This document shows positions 35,901-45,702 of a DNA stretch of 64,000 bases, one piece after another (positions within the stretch are counted from its first letter, which is position 1; each line of letters starts with the position of its first letter). The stretch lies in assembly GCA_963921825.1 (NCBI GenBank), contig OY997588.1:9376001-9440000 (forward strand), given 5' to 3'. This stretch comes from Erodium maritimum (lineage: Eukaryota; Streptophyta; Magnoliopsida; Geraniales; Geraniaceae). The notes under the pieces were generated by a model. The model made no database searches. It saw only the letters and a list, made by a program, of their open reading frames with translations, and had not been told where the DNA came from. Both the position numbers and the translations under genes were made by a program.

Positions 35901-37195
35901 TCAGAGGTGAATTTGCGAACGGAGAGTAAGGATTTTTGGATTTGAGGCACATGTAACACATTACGTAGTTTAAAGACATGACTAGTAAGTGGAGTGCGAA
36001 GAGAGACAGTACCAGATTGTTGAATAGGTATACTCTGACCATTCCCTACAGTGACTTGCTCCCGACCATTGTATGATACTGGATCTTGAAAAAGAGATGG
36101 ATCAGCAGTCATGTGATGGGAGGCAGCCGAATCAGGATACCAGGATGTCACTCCCGAGTTGTTATTGATGGAGGGAAAACTCATTACATTGGCCTGCGGT
36201 GAATTTCCAGCTTGGTTGTACCTGCGTCTGCATCGATCCGCAGTGTGATTCTGGTACCCACATATCTGACATGGTCCAATGTTGCGCCGACCACGTCCTT
36301 GATTACCCTAAGGGCGAGACTGGTAATGGTACCCACCTCCACCGTGGGACTGAACAGAACGTCCGGTAGACCCTCCATGTGTCGAACCAAAGTCACCACG
36401 AGGCTGAACATGATGATTGCGAGAAGGAGAGGTCGTCCGAGTATGGACCACATTCGCTAGCGGCGAATCAAAGGAGTTGCTAATTGATATTTCATGAGCG
36501 AGCAACTGACCGTGGAGTTCATGGAATGTGACAGGTTCAATGCGCTGATTGATAGCAGAGATAATGCCGTGATATTCTTATCCGATGTTGCGGTAGATTA
36601 TTGCATTGAATTCGGCATCAGATATGGTGCGTCCCGCAGCACCTAGTTCATCAGCTAGTCCCTTAGCTTTCTGCAAGTACTCTGTAACAGAAAGGTCATT
36701 ACGTCGTAAGGATTGTAATTCAATATGTAATTGCAACTGTCTATTTTGCGAGACAGAGCCGAAAGCACTTGCTAGTGCTTGCCATGCATCATGCGATGTG
36801 GCCTTTCCAATAATACGGGAAAAGGCTGATTCCGAAAGCGATGAAATGATCCAGGACAAGAGTAGTTGATCTCTCTGCTGCCATTTCTCCCACTCCGGAT
36901 TCGGGACTGTTATGGAGGCATCAGTAGTGGACTTGATCGTCTCTGGAGGGCAGCGATTGGTGCCGGAAACAAGGCCGGTAAGCTTGTGGTAGTTCAGGAG
37001 CGGAAGGAATTGCGTCTTCCAAGCCACAAAATTGCGAGAGGAATTAAGTTTGATTGGCAGCGTGTGCGAGATTGTTGGAGCAGCCATGGTTGTATCAGAA
37101 TGAGTATAGGATCCACCAGCCATAAGATCTGCAGAGAACAATCAAACCACGAAAACGTGAAACCAAAAAAAATTAGAGCACGGGCTCTGATACCA

Positions 37196-37403
37196 TGAAA
37201 GTGTTGTGCACAATTGTATTCTGTGTTTTTGTATATGTATTCGAATGATACAGAGCCCCTATATATATACTATTGTAGTAATACATGATAGACTTGTGCT
37301 AGCTAGAGATAAGTGCAGATAAGTGCTGAGCATAGCAACAGATGTAGTGATAGGTGATAAGCATAGCAACAGATGTAGGGATAAGTGATAAGCATCACTA
37401 ACA
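37196..37403 (-). repeat. 5' LTR of the copia element
   Basis: This 208-bp terminal repeat is nearly identical to the copy at 32729-32936. On the element strand it is followed directly by the tRNA primer-binding site. Confidence 0.92.
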
Positions 37404-37568
37404 GTTACTGTCTTTGGTGGCTCGCCCGGTCATATCTCTCTATAAGCGTATCCTTCACGTGAGTTGATAAGAAAGATCAACCTGGTAGTTACTGTTTATT
37501 TAGGCGCTGCGTCGCCCTGATCGAGAGCTATTCATCTTGATTGTCGTCCCTCGGATTTTCAAAAAAAA

Positions 37569-38169
37569 TCGATACAACGTTTATATTGTTCATTTTGTAT
37601 TTTCCCGTATGTAAGATTTATTAATTTATTAAATAATCTTTCTATTTAAATAATAAAGTGTAATATACAAGTATAATTAGTACCAACTAGAACTATTTGC
37701 CTAGCTGTTTTAACTAGTCATCATTTGTGCCGTTAAGCTCTTTTGAAAAATCTCAATTAGCATGTTCTATTCATATGTTCGAATCCTAATAAGTACACTC
37801 GTTTGAGAACATGTGTAGATGATGGTTAAATTAGACTAAAAAAATTGTATTCTTTTCTGATAAAAAAAATCTTTCCGGGAGTATTGGTATTGGAAGGGCT
37901 TTTCCTAATATTTGATCATATGCTGCATGCTGTTGGTGTGCAAGAACAAATAAATCTACCATACCACATACACTTGTTATCATCATTCCACAAATCACTT
38001 GCTATCATTAGTTGAGAATTCTGGTCAAGAGTACATGCACTACTTCCTTTTTTATTCTAAATGCAAACATCTCAATAACTCTAAGCTGTAACATCTCCAG
38101 ATACAGTATCAAAACAAAACAAAGTAAAACCAATGTTTCAGTAGAACCAAAATAGCCACCACCACAGGA
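37569..38169. other. AT-rich spacer downstream of the peptide gene
   Basis: No gene or clear repeat is seen. The last 100 bases are probably the 3' end of the minus-strand peptide transcript. Confidence 0.4.
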
Positions 38170-38397
38170 CTAATGGCCAACGCCAGGGCTGGGGACGGAC
38201 TGTCGGAGGATCCGGCTCCGGCCATTGTTGCTCGGAAGAACAAAAGACCGTACACTGCCCATACTCACAGTCACAGAGGGGAGCTCATCACTGCGAGCGG
38301 TGGCGGTGGCGGCGGCGGAGAGTTGTCTGGCATCCAAGCAGGAGGCAAATAAGAGGACGGAGAAAAGGAGCGCCACCCCAAGACCTAAACGAGCCAT
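38170..38397 (-). CDS. Small secreted signalling peptide precursor, CEP-like
   Basis: This intronless 75-residue precursor has a clear signal peptide (LGLGVALLFSVLLFASC), a variable middle and a C-terminal motif RQSVPSPGVGH immediately before the stop. Ending in SPGVGH is the signature of the CEP hormone family, whose processed peptides signal through leucine-rich receptor kinases in nitrogen and root responses. The SVPSPGVGH form lacks the usual FRPT part and fits the non-canonical (group II) CEPs. The related PIP peptides ending in GxGH are the alternative. The position at the extreme C-terminus, a good TATA box upstream and the single ATG before the signal peptide support a real gene. The peptide's proline residues would be hydroxylation sites by family analogy. 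Confidence 0.72.
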   Translation of the reverse strand: MARLGLGVALLFSVLLFASCLDARQLSAAATATARSDELPSVTVSMGSVRSFVLPSNNGRSRILRQSVPSPGVGH

Positions 38398-38491
38398 TAA
38401 CCGGTTTTTAGAGTTGGAGATATTTCAATAAGTGTTAATATTGTTGGTCGACTCTTAACTTGATCATGATATATATACACTCGGAGAGTCC

Positions 38492-38499
38492 TTTATATA
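38492..38499 (-). promoter_or_regulatory. TATA box of the CEP-like gene
   Basis: On the minus strand this reads TATATAAA, about 95 bases before the ATG, leaving room for a leader of about 60 bases. It is a consensus match at a normal spacing. Confidence 0.55.
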
Positions 38500-38706
38500 G
38501 GGAATGATAAGGAAATAGGAAATATAATTAACGACTAATTATAAATAAGAAATATTCTATAACATGGTTGATGTATACTATATAGTATTGTGATTGAGAT
38601 GTGTACATTGGTTTACATAAACTAATGTGTTATGAGGCCTGCTTGACTTGATCTTCTAAATTATATAGAGCACCCATAGTGGTGATCGGATTTGACAAGA
38701 TCGAAT

Positions 38707-39025
38707 TGTTAGAATACAATTATAGTTGGGCTTTCAACTATCAGCTTGAGCTTTTAGTTTAGTTGATTCTCTAATATGGTATCAGATCTTGATTCCTCAC
38801 GTACCCGGGTTCAACACTCACTCTCTACAAAATTTTCTAATTTCTTCTATATTTATCAATTTGCTCAAAATGGGTCATCCCTTATCACTCTTCTCAGTGG
38901 GGTCATCTACTCTTCTAAATAATTCACCTCCAAACCCGTAACAGGCTTGTCCGTGAGGACGCATGTTAGAATATAACTATAATTGAGCTTTCAACTATCA
39001 GCTTGAGCTTTTAGTTGAGTTGGTG
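38707..39025 (+). mobile_element. TRIM-like LTR relic
   Basis: Two short direct repeats start TGTTAGAATA at 38707 and 38964 and share CTTTCAACTATCAGCTTGAG. The first is followed near 38777 by TGGTATCAGA, a methionine-tRNA primer-binding site; the second is preceded by a purine-rich stretch. The total is about 320 bp with no coding part, so it is a terminal-repeat miniature element or a collapsed LTR element. The right end has been disturbed by a later insertion beside it. Old; repeat copies clearly diverged. Confidence 0.6.
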
Positions 39026-39041
39026 GAAAAGAGTTGTAGAT

Positions 39042-39728
39042 TTGTTTTTAAATGGCCAACGAGAAATTGCATTAATCATGTTAACCAAACATTGTACAAA
39101 TAGGGTTAAAAACCTTGGAATCCAGAATATGTCCCGACCTCTCATAGATGACCCGATACTCTTGGACCCGTAAAATAAGTCTAACTTGCATCTTAGAAAA
39201 CTAAAATAATTCCAATATCCTACCCTCAACAAATATATAAAACCAAAACAGCAAACCTAACCAAAAATATAAAGATAATTAGAAATGCAACTAACTAAAA
39301 CGAAATTTTTTTGGAATAAAATGAGAACAACTCCTCGTACATCCGGGGTAGATCAATAGGACGCGGTCTTGGATTTTAGGGGTAGGCCACCAGCCACCTA
39401 TCGCCCCTCCTGGGGCTAACTCATGACAAACAACCCCGCTTAGAGGAAATCATCCTCCTCATCTTCAACTTCTTCTTCACCTTTCAACGAAAAGGAGCCG
39501 AAGTGATCCTGCATACCATCCATCCCACTGAGATTCGAGAATGGTTGGGTGTGGCGGCCCCAACCGTGAGATTTCTCGAGAGAGGAATGGGTAACCCCGA
39601 GGAGGATGGTGGCCCAAGGGAGATGGGTCAACGGAAGCAACGACAATATCCGACAAGGAGGCCATGACAGAGGCGACGATATCAGGCATGGAAACCAAGG
39701 CGAGACTCTTAAACTCTTCGTATAAGTT
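39042..39728 (-). mobile_element. Retroposon with perfect 16-bp target duplication
   Basis: GAAAAGAGTTGTAGAT occurs on both sides (39026-39041 and 39729-39744). On the minus strand the block ends CGTTGGCCATTTAAAAACAAA, an A-rich tail. The 687 bp have no reverse transcriptase and no intact long frame. Perfect long duplications and the tail show target-primed reverse transcription, so it was mobilised by L1 machinery. It landed at the edge of the TRIM-like relic and is therefore younger. Confidence 0.7.
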
Positions 39729-39744
39729 GAAAAGAGTTGTAGAT

Positions 39745-40737
39745 AGTCTCGTGACAATCATACATAAATCCAAGGTAACATCGTTATTTACTAATCATAA
39801 CATTTGGTCTATAAACTATTCCCCATTGATGACAAAAATGACTTAAGAATACAAAGAGGAAGAAGAACATGATTAGATGTTTCGTTTCTCTGTCCCGATA
39901 TAAGGCATAAAATTGTCAGTTTGTGAGTTATATCAACTCAAGAGTGTGTTAACATTGGGCATCAATCTCAATATAAAAACATACATGCATAGTATATTGG
40001 CACACAAGATCTTGTGTGGATTGTGGCTCTCTGGACAGTCGTAATCTGCTGCAGAAACAACAAAATTAGATAGCTAAACTTTGTTTCCTACTCCATAATC
40101 TATTGCAGAAACAAGCAAATTGTCGGGGGCTGACCATGATTAACATACTAGTTAACTACTCCTCCGTTGATATGTGATTAATAATACATTATTTGTGTTC
40201 ATATCTTGTTTATAGTATCAAAAGGGTGCTTTTGTTTTTGTTGTGCATGTGAAGCAAAATTTAAACAACATTACAAATACAATCATGGGGATGCGGATAC
40301 ATGGGATTTGTTGCCAACATGTTTATCATTTTTATGCATATATATAGTCATTGACTTCAACGGCCCAAAGGAGGAACAAGAGTTCAAATAAATGGCCCTT
40401 GAAGGCTTGAACCATTCACTTGTGGCGTCATGTCCACTAGATTGAACCCTTATTCAACTACTTATTTCGTTATTTTGGATTGACTTCTCCCCTCCATGCT
40501 AGTTTATAAATAATGGATTTCAAGAGTTGTTTTTATAAGCAATACTAATTTTGTATTGCTGATCAAACTACATTTTTTAGTTCAACATTGGAGGATGAAA
40601 ACATGGGTGTTTTGAGTTTATTTACTTACTTCAAAGTAACTTAGAAATTTTATCACGTGTTTTTTTTCCAGAGTACTTTAAAGTTCGATAGAACTAATAT
40701 AATTAAAATATGATCGAATCAGCGTTATTTCCTATGA
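39745..40737. other. AT-rich spacer
   Basis: No gene, RNA or clear repeat is recognised. The short frames here have no family features. Confidence 0.4.
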
Positions 40738-41937
40738 TCTATGAAGCTCCCCTCTTAAAATTGTAGAGGCATCAACTCTTACTCTAAGAAGAAGTTACTG
40801 GCCTCTAAGATAGGCCCATTCATCCCGAATTCTTGTTGATTCAGGAGTCGAACATGGAGAGGGTCTCGTTCGCTACCGCTCGGTCTTGTGGGTTTGGAGC
40901 TGGCCACGATTTCGCCTTTTCCCCGTCTATAGGGTCCTCGGACGATGTGATATCTATGTGGAACAGTCTTGTGTTCAAGGTCTTTATGTGTTCCTCACAA
41001 GGAAATATTGTTTTCTGGTCAGGTGAGCATCTCCAATATGGGAAGTCAATTATGATTATAAATGTTTATGTTCCATCCACGTCTGTAGCTCGACGAGAGC
41101 TTTAGCCTCTCCTCTCTTCAGCTATCTGTTTCTCCGACCATTGTTTGGGCGACTTCAACATGGTCATGACCTTGGATGAGGTGTCGTCGGGTAGAGTTCA
41201 TGGGGTTAATGGTGATTCGCCGATTTTATTTCGGCCTCTAGGTTAGCCGATGTCCCGCTTTCGAATAGGAAGTACTCTTGGTACGGTCCCAAATCTCTTT
41301 GTAGTCACAACGATCGGTTCCTCTTGTCTACAGAGATGCTTGACTTATTTACGAATCTCATCAAATCTGGCCTCGCATGGATGCTCTCTGATCACTCTCC
41401 TATCTTGTTGACTTCCTCTAAGACAGATTGGGGTTCTCGCATTTTTCGTTTCATTTTTGACTGGCTTGACCGTGAGGGTTTCCTGCCTTTCGTCGAGCGA
41501 CTTATACGATTTTTTGGGGAACCCCACTATGTTTTATGGTCGAAGTTCAGGAGTCTTTGACATGATCTTCGCAATTGGAACACCATAATTTTTATTCATT
41601 TAGACACTGTTATTTCCCACCTCGAGTATAAAGCATCAACATTTGATGTGTTGGCCGACTCCTGTGCTCTCACAAAGGAGGAGCTTTTTGACAGGACCAA
41701 TTGTGACAGTTAGCTTCACTCTAAAGCTGGTTAACGTGCCATTTTGTGGAGACAAAAGTCTCGCATCAAGTGGGCCTTAGATGGAGATCTTAACACGGCT
41801 TATTTCCACAAGGTTACGTAAGGGAGAGCGATCGGCAATCGCATCACCACGATTGTAGTAAATGGGGTTGAGCACTCGAATCCCGTCGTCGTCAAAGCAT
41901 CTGTTACTGCCCATTTTGCATGTAGGTGCAATCTGAA

Positions 41938-41993
<56 letters not shown>

Positions 41994-44532
41994 CAGACTC
42001 CCACAACTCCCATTCTCGACCCTTTCCCCTATAGATGCAAATCATTTGAAGCGTCCTTTTTCCGAGGAGGAAATTCATCTCGTTATCTCTTATTGCGACG
42101 GAGATAAAGCCCTAGGTCCGAATGAGTTCAGTCTTCTCTTTTTCAAGATTGCTTGGCACATTATTCAGGATGACTTTGTCCAATACTTTTTCACCACATG
42201 CCTGCTCGGAAAAGATATGAACTCGAGTTTCATTGTCATCACTCCTAAGGTTGCTTGTCTTAGTGAGTTCTCTAAGTTTTGGTCTATTAGCCCTACCACT
42301 ACCACATATAAGGTCATAGCCAAAACTCTCCCTCTCCACCTCTGCTCTATCATTGGTAGTCTTATCCACGATACTCAGTCGTCTAGCATGAAGGGTCGTC
42401 AATTAGTTGATAACGTGATGGTGGTAAACGAGATATTGGATGACATCTGTCGTAAGAAGAGGCAAGTAACCTCAGTCAAGCTTGATTTAGAGAAAGCCTT
42501 TGACAAGATTGATTTGATGTATCTTAAGCAAGTGATTATTGCTATGGGTTTTGGGGCTCGTTGGATTATGTGGATTTTTTCTTGTCTTCAAGGCCATTCT
42601 TCTGTCCTTATTAATGGATCCCGTCTACTTAGTTTCCCATCCTTCGAGGCGTTTTCAGGGATGTCCTATCTCCTCTCTTTTTTGTCATAACCGTTGAGGG
42701 ACTCCATCATTTATTTGAACATGGGAGTAGATTGAGCTTATTCAGTGGAATATGTGTTGGATTTAGTTCGTGGATGATATTTTGCTATTTTGTGAGGTTG
42801 ATCCCCTACAACTCTATCACGTTTGTATGTTGCTTCATTGTTTTGAGTTGATATTAAAGTTGTGAACTAACTTTGACAAGTCGATTATTCTAACCTTCAA
42901 TACCGATACGTCTTCTGGCTTCTTTCTTTCCTCGGCTTTGGATTGTGACTTAGGTCACCTTCCCATAACTCAAGGCATGTCTCACTTTAGAGCCTGAATA
43001 TTGCTAAGTTTTTGGCAAGGCTCGGGTATGTCAAGCTCGCCTTCTATCTTTCGGGGGCCGCCTCACGTTAATTAGGTTTACTTTAGCCAACTTCCCGATC
43101 ATTTACATGTTAGTTTTTCGAGCTTCAAAGCAGGTTTTTCTTCTTTTAGAGACGATCCAGTGACAAATCCTTTGGGTTTCTTATTCGACCGGGGGTTGTT
43201 TGGCCAAAGTTAGTTGGGATAAAGTGTGTCACTATAAGTTTGCAGGGGGTCTTGGTGTTCGCAACCTAGGGGCGGTCAACAAGAGCTTTCCCATGAAGTG
43301 GTGTTGGTGGTTTTCCATGGAGAAAACATCCTTATGGCAGAAGGTTTTAAGTGCTCGTCACGATTGGGTAGAGTGCGAGTGGAATCTCTCTTTTCTTCCG
43401 CTCGCTCATCGTTCCTCTTCTTTAGTTCTTCGTCACACTGCTCTTTAGGTTCAAGATCCTCATTTCCACACATTTTTGGCCCAACCAAGGTTCAATGGGT
43501 GTTAAGGTATGGTTGTTTCATCCGTTTTTGGGAGGATGCATGGGTCACGGGTGTTCCCTCTTTTGACTTTTTCTCTCTCTTGTTTCTTCTGCTAGTGGAG
43601 AAAGGTCATTCAGTTATTCATTTTAAGGCAAAAAACCATCTTCTAGATAGAGAGCTCTTAGCCTTGAAGGGTTGGCGCACCTTTCTTTTGGGTGTTCGTC
43701 TTGACTTTTTTCTGCCTAGACAAGTTGTCTTAGCCTTTTGATTCCCATGGTTTCTCGACATCGAGAGCTTTCAATGCCTTTTTCTAGCGTTGACGGGTTG
43801 GAATCAGTTGACTAGGCTTCTGCAGTTTTGAAGACTACTACTTCACCTAAGTACCAATCTTTTTTTTGGCTTGTCGCTCTCGTGGCCATCCCTACTAGAT
43901 CTTTCTTGGCGGGGAGGGGTTTTCTGATCCCAGTGGGTCTTCGGTTGTGTCCTATGTGTGGAAGACACGTTCAGGACACTTCTCACCTTCTCATTAATTG
44001 TGGATGAGCTTAGCAGGTGTAGTCCTTGGTTCTCTAGTGGTAGGGAGTTTCTTCAGTTCTTCCTTCGTTTCATGCATTGTTCATCTCTTCATGGCTTTCC
44101 ATCCGTGATATTCACCGGTTGCGTAAATCTTGGTCTCGCCTCAGTCTTTTGGGTTTCTGGTTCCTCTGGACAGCTCAGAATGCTAGGATTTTCAGGGAGT
44201 GTCAATCCCTGATCCGACTATTATTCTTCGGAGAATCCAGTTTGGGGTTCTTACGTTGATTCATGCGGAAGGGCGAGCTCCGCCTCGTAATTCTTGGATG
44301 GTGTCGTTGACCATTTCTCTTTCTCAACCTACTTGAACTCTTTCTTTTTCTCGCTTCTTATTTCTCCCACCTTTCAGATCGGGGTGGTTCTCCCCTTCTG
44401 AGTGTTGCAGGCTTCTCTTTGTTCATTCGGCCCTTTTTGTTCTTTTATACCTTTTATGGTTTTTGTTATCGGTTTGATGGTATGTGGTTTCTTTTTCAGA
44501 ACTCACAACACGCTTTAATGCATTTTATTTCT
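40738..44532 (+). mobile_element. Decayed L1-type LINE, ORF2 region
   Basis: The block starts at the ORF2 head (MKL, then NCRGIN after a stop). Next comes the AP endonuclease with LIQES, GDFNMV and SDHSPILL, broken by stops and shifts. The reverse transcriptase (about 42050-42800) keeps DKALGPNEFSLLFFK, KGRQLVDNVMVVNEILDD and KLDLEKAFDKI; the F-DD box appears near 42770 as FVDDI. A zf-RVT-type tail follows with FAGGLGVRNLG and CPMCGRHVQDTSHLLINCG. The 3' end reads CTTTCTTACATAAAAAAA. It is 5'-truncated (no ORF1), has many stops and shifts, and carries a long GA microsatellite between endonuclease and reverse transcriptase. It could not supply active enzyme. Confidence 0.85.
41941..41991. repeat. 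(AG)n microsatellite, about 25 units
   Basis: An uninterrupted AG run of about 51 bases lies inside the decayed LINE. It is likely to vary in length between individuals. Confidence 0.97.
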
Positions 44533-45702
44533 TTCTTACATAAAAAAATGTGTCTCAACTATGAGTTTTCTCTCAGTAAATATATGCACAAACGTTTCTA
44601 ATTCGAATTTATCTGGTGGTGTTAGGTTTTTGAGTGACGTTGATGGGACGTAAAGTTCCATTTACGTATCAACGGATTTATGTATTCTAGATATCTGATA
44701 ACGACGACTTGAGGTTTAGTGTTGATGTATGTGACTAATGTTCGATGAAAACAAATTCGTAGAAAGTAAGACGTCCAAGACCAATTATACGATCTTGATA
44801 ATAAGCTCACAAAGAAATACTCTAAGGTGAAAGTGGTCTAACCTAAATAAAGGCAAAGAAACTGTAAGAGTTTTGGCAGTAAGTCAATGATTGGTCCATA
44901 GTGAGACTTATTCGACGATCATCAACCATAAGACATTCCATAAAGAGGTCGATTCTACATGTCGGTTCGACGTCGAAAGGAGTAGAAGAAAAGGGAAAGC
45001 TGACGTGTCGCCACCCATTTTCTCTCTCCTTTCGATTCTCTCTCTCATCAGTCCTCAGATTTATTGACGTCCTATCACTCTCCTCCAATTAGTTTTTCTC
45101 TCAGTCTTTCTCCTCCTTTTACGAGTCTTCTCCTTTCATATGTAGATTCGAACCACCGAATCCAATCCTCTATTACAAAATCCACTTGAATTTGACCCTA
45201 AATTTTTGTTTCTTTCGACATCAAATCGATCTTTTGATTGACCTCTATTGTAGATGGTCTAATGTTGTGTTTCAAATTTGTACTCTGTCAATTGTAATTG
45301 TGTTGCAATATAAACATGTATTATTAGGTTTTCAAACGGTCTTATGCGAGATTCTCATTCATATACTATTACATGGATTATTTTCGCATCGTATTAATAT
45401 CTATTCTTTCGTTAGATATTCTCGTGTAATGAAGTTACAATATTTTATGTAAAAAATGTACGGATTAATCGTATTTTGGTGCCTACTCTTTAATGGACTG
45501 GGCCTAGAAACTTCTAGTTTTGGGTCAAAGCAACTCAGGGCCCAAAAGTATAGACCTGGGTCTCAGAGGCAGATCCAACCCTGGGCAAGCACATTCCAGA
45601 GAAGAGTGTGTGTGGTTCATATTCTTTCATTTCATCAACCACCTCCTTACAAGCTCCAACACTAACATTCTCTATCCTCACTCCATTTCTCTGTTTCTTA
45701 AC
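44533..45702. other. Spacer and leader of the Rossmann-CIA30 gene
   Basis: The left two thirds are AT-rich without recognisable features. Bases about 45560-45702 are the likely 5' leader of the next gene, rich in short C/T runs. No exon is supported. Confidence 0.45.

Larger units (their letters stand above)
32729..37403 (-). mobile_element. Young Ty1/copia LTR retrotransposon, nearly whole
   Basis: This element of about 4.7 kb lies on the minus strand between two 208-bp LTRs and is flanked by the 5-bp duplication GTTAC (32724-32728 and 37404-37408). Parts in its own order are: 5' LTR, a primer-binding site TGGTATCAGAGC of the initiator methionine tRNA type, a gag region in about 36.3-37.1 kb, then protease/integrase and reverse transcriptase/RNase H in about 33.0-36.2 kb, and a G-only polypurine run against the 3' LTR. 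Integrase before reverse transcriptase places it in Ty1/copia. The reverse transcriptase shows the usual YVDD core. The LTRs differ at about one site, so insertion is recent, perhaps a few hundred thousand years. It is broken in roughly two places and is treated as a fossil. Lineage not assigned. Confidence 0.92.
32200..37568 (+). mobile_element. A-tailed LINE-like retroposon, interrupted by a copia element
   Basis: The left part (32200-32728) and right part (37404-37568) belong to one plus-strand block split by the LTR element. The right part ends CTCGGATTTTCAAAAAAAAT, an A tail. The left part contains GTTTTTATTTTGTA, as in the other blocks. No intact frame is present. The family is inferred from layout, and the left boundary is approximate. 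Confidence 0.35.

Noticed and set aside
41926-42690. 254-codon frame as an intact protein
   Set aside because: Its start is a translated AG microsatellite and the rest is the reverse transcriptase part of a LINE with stops and shifts on both sides.
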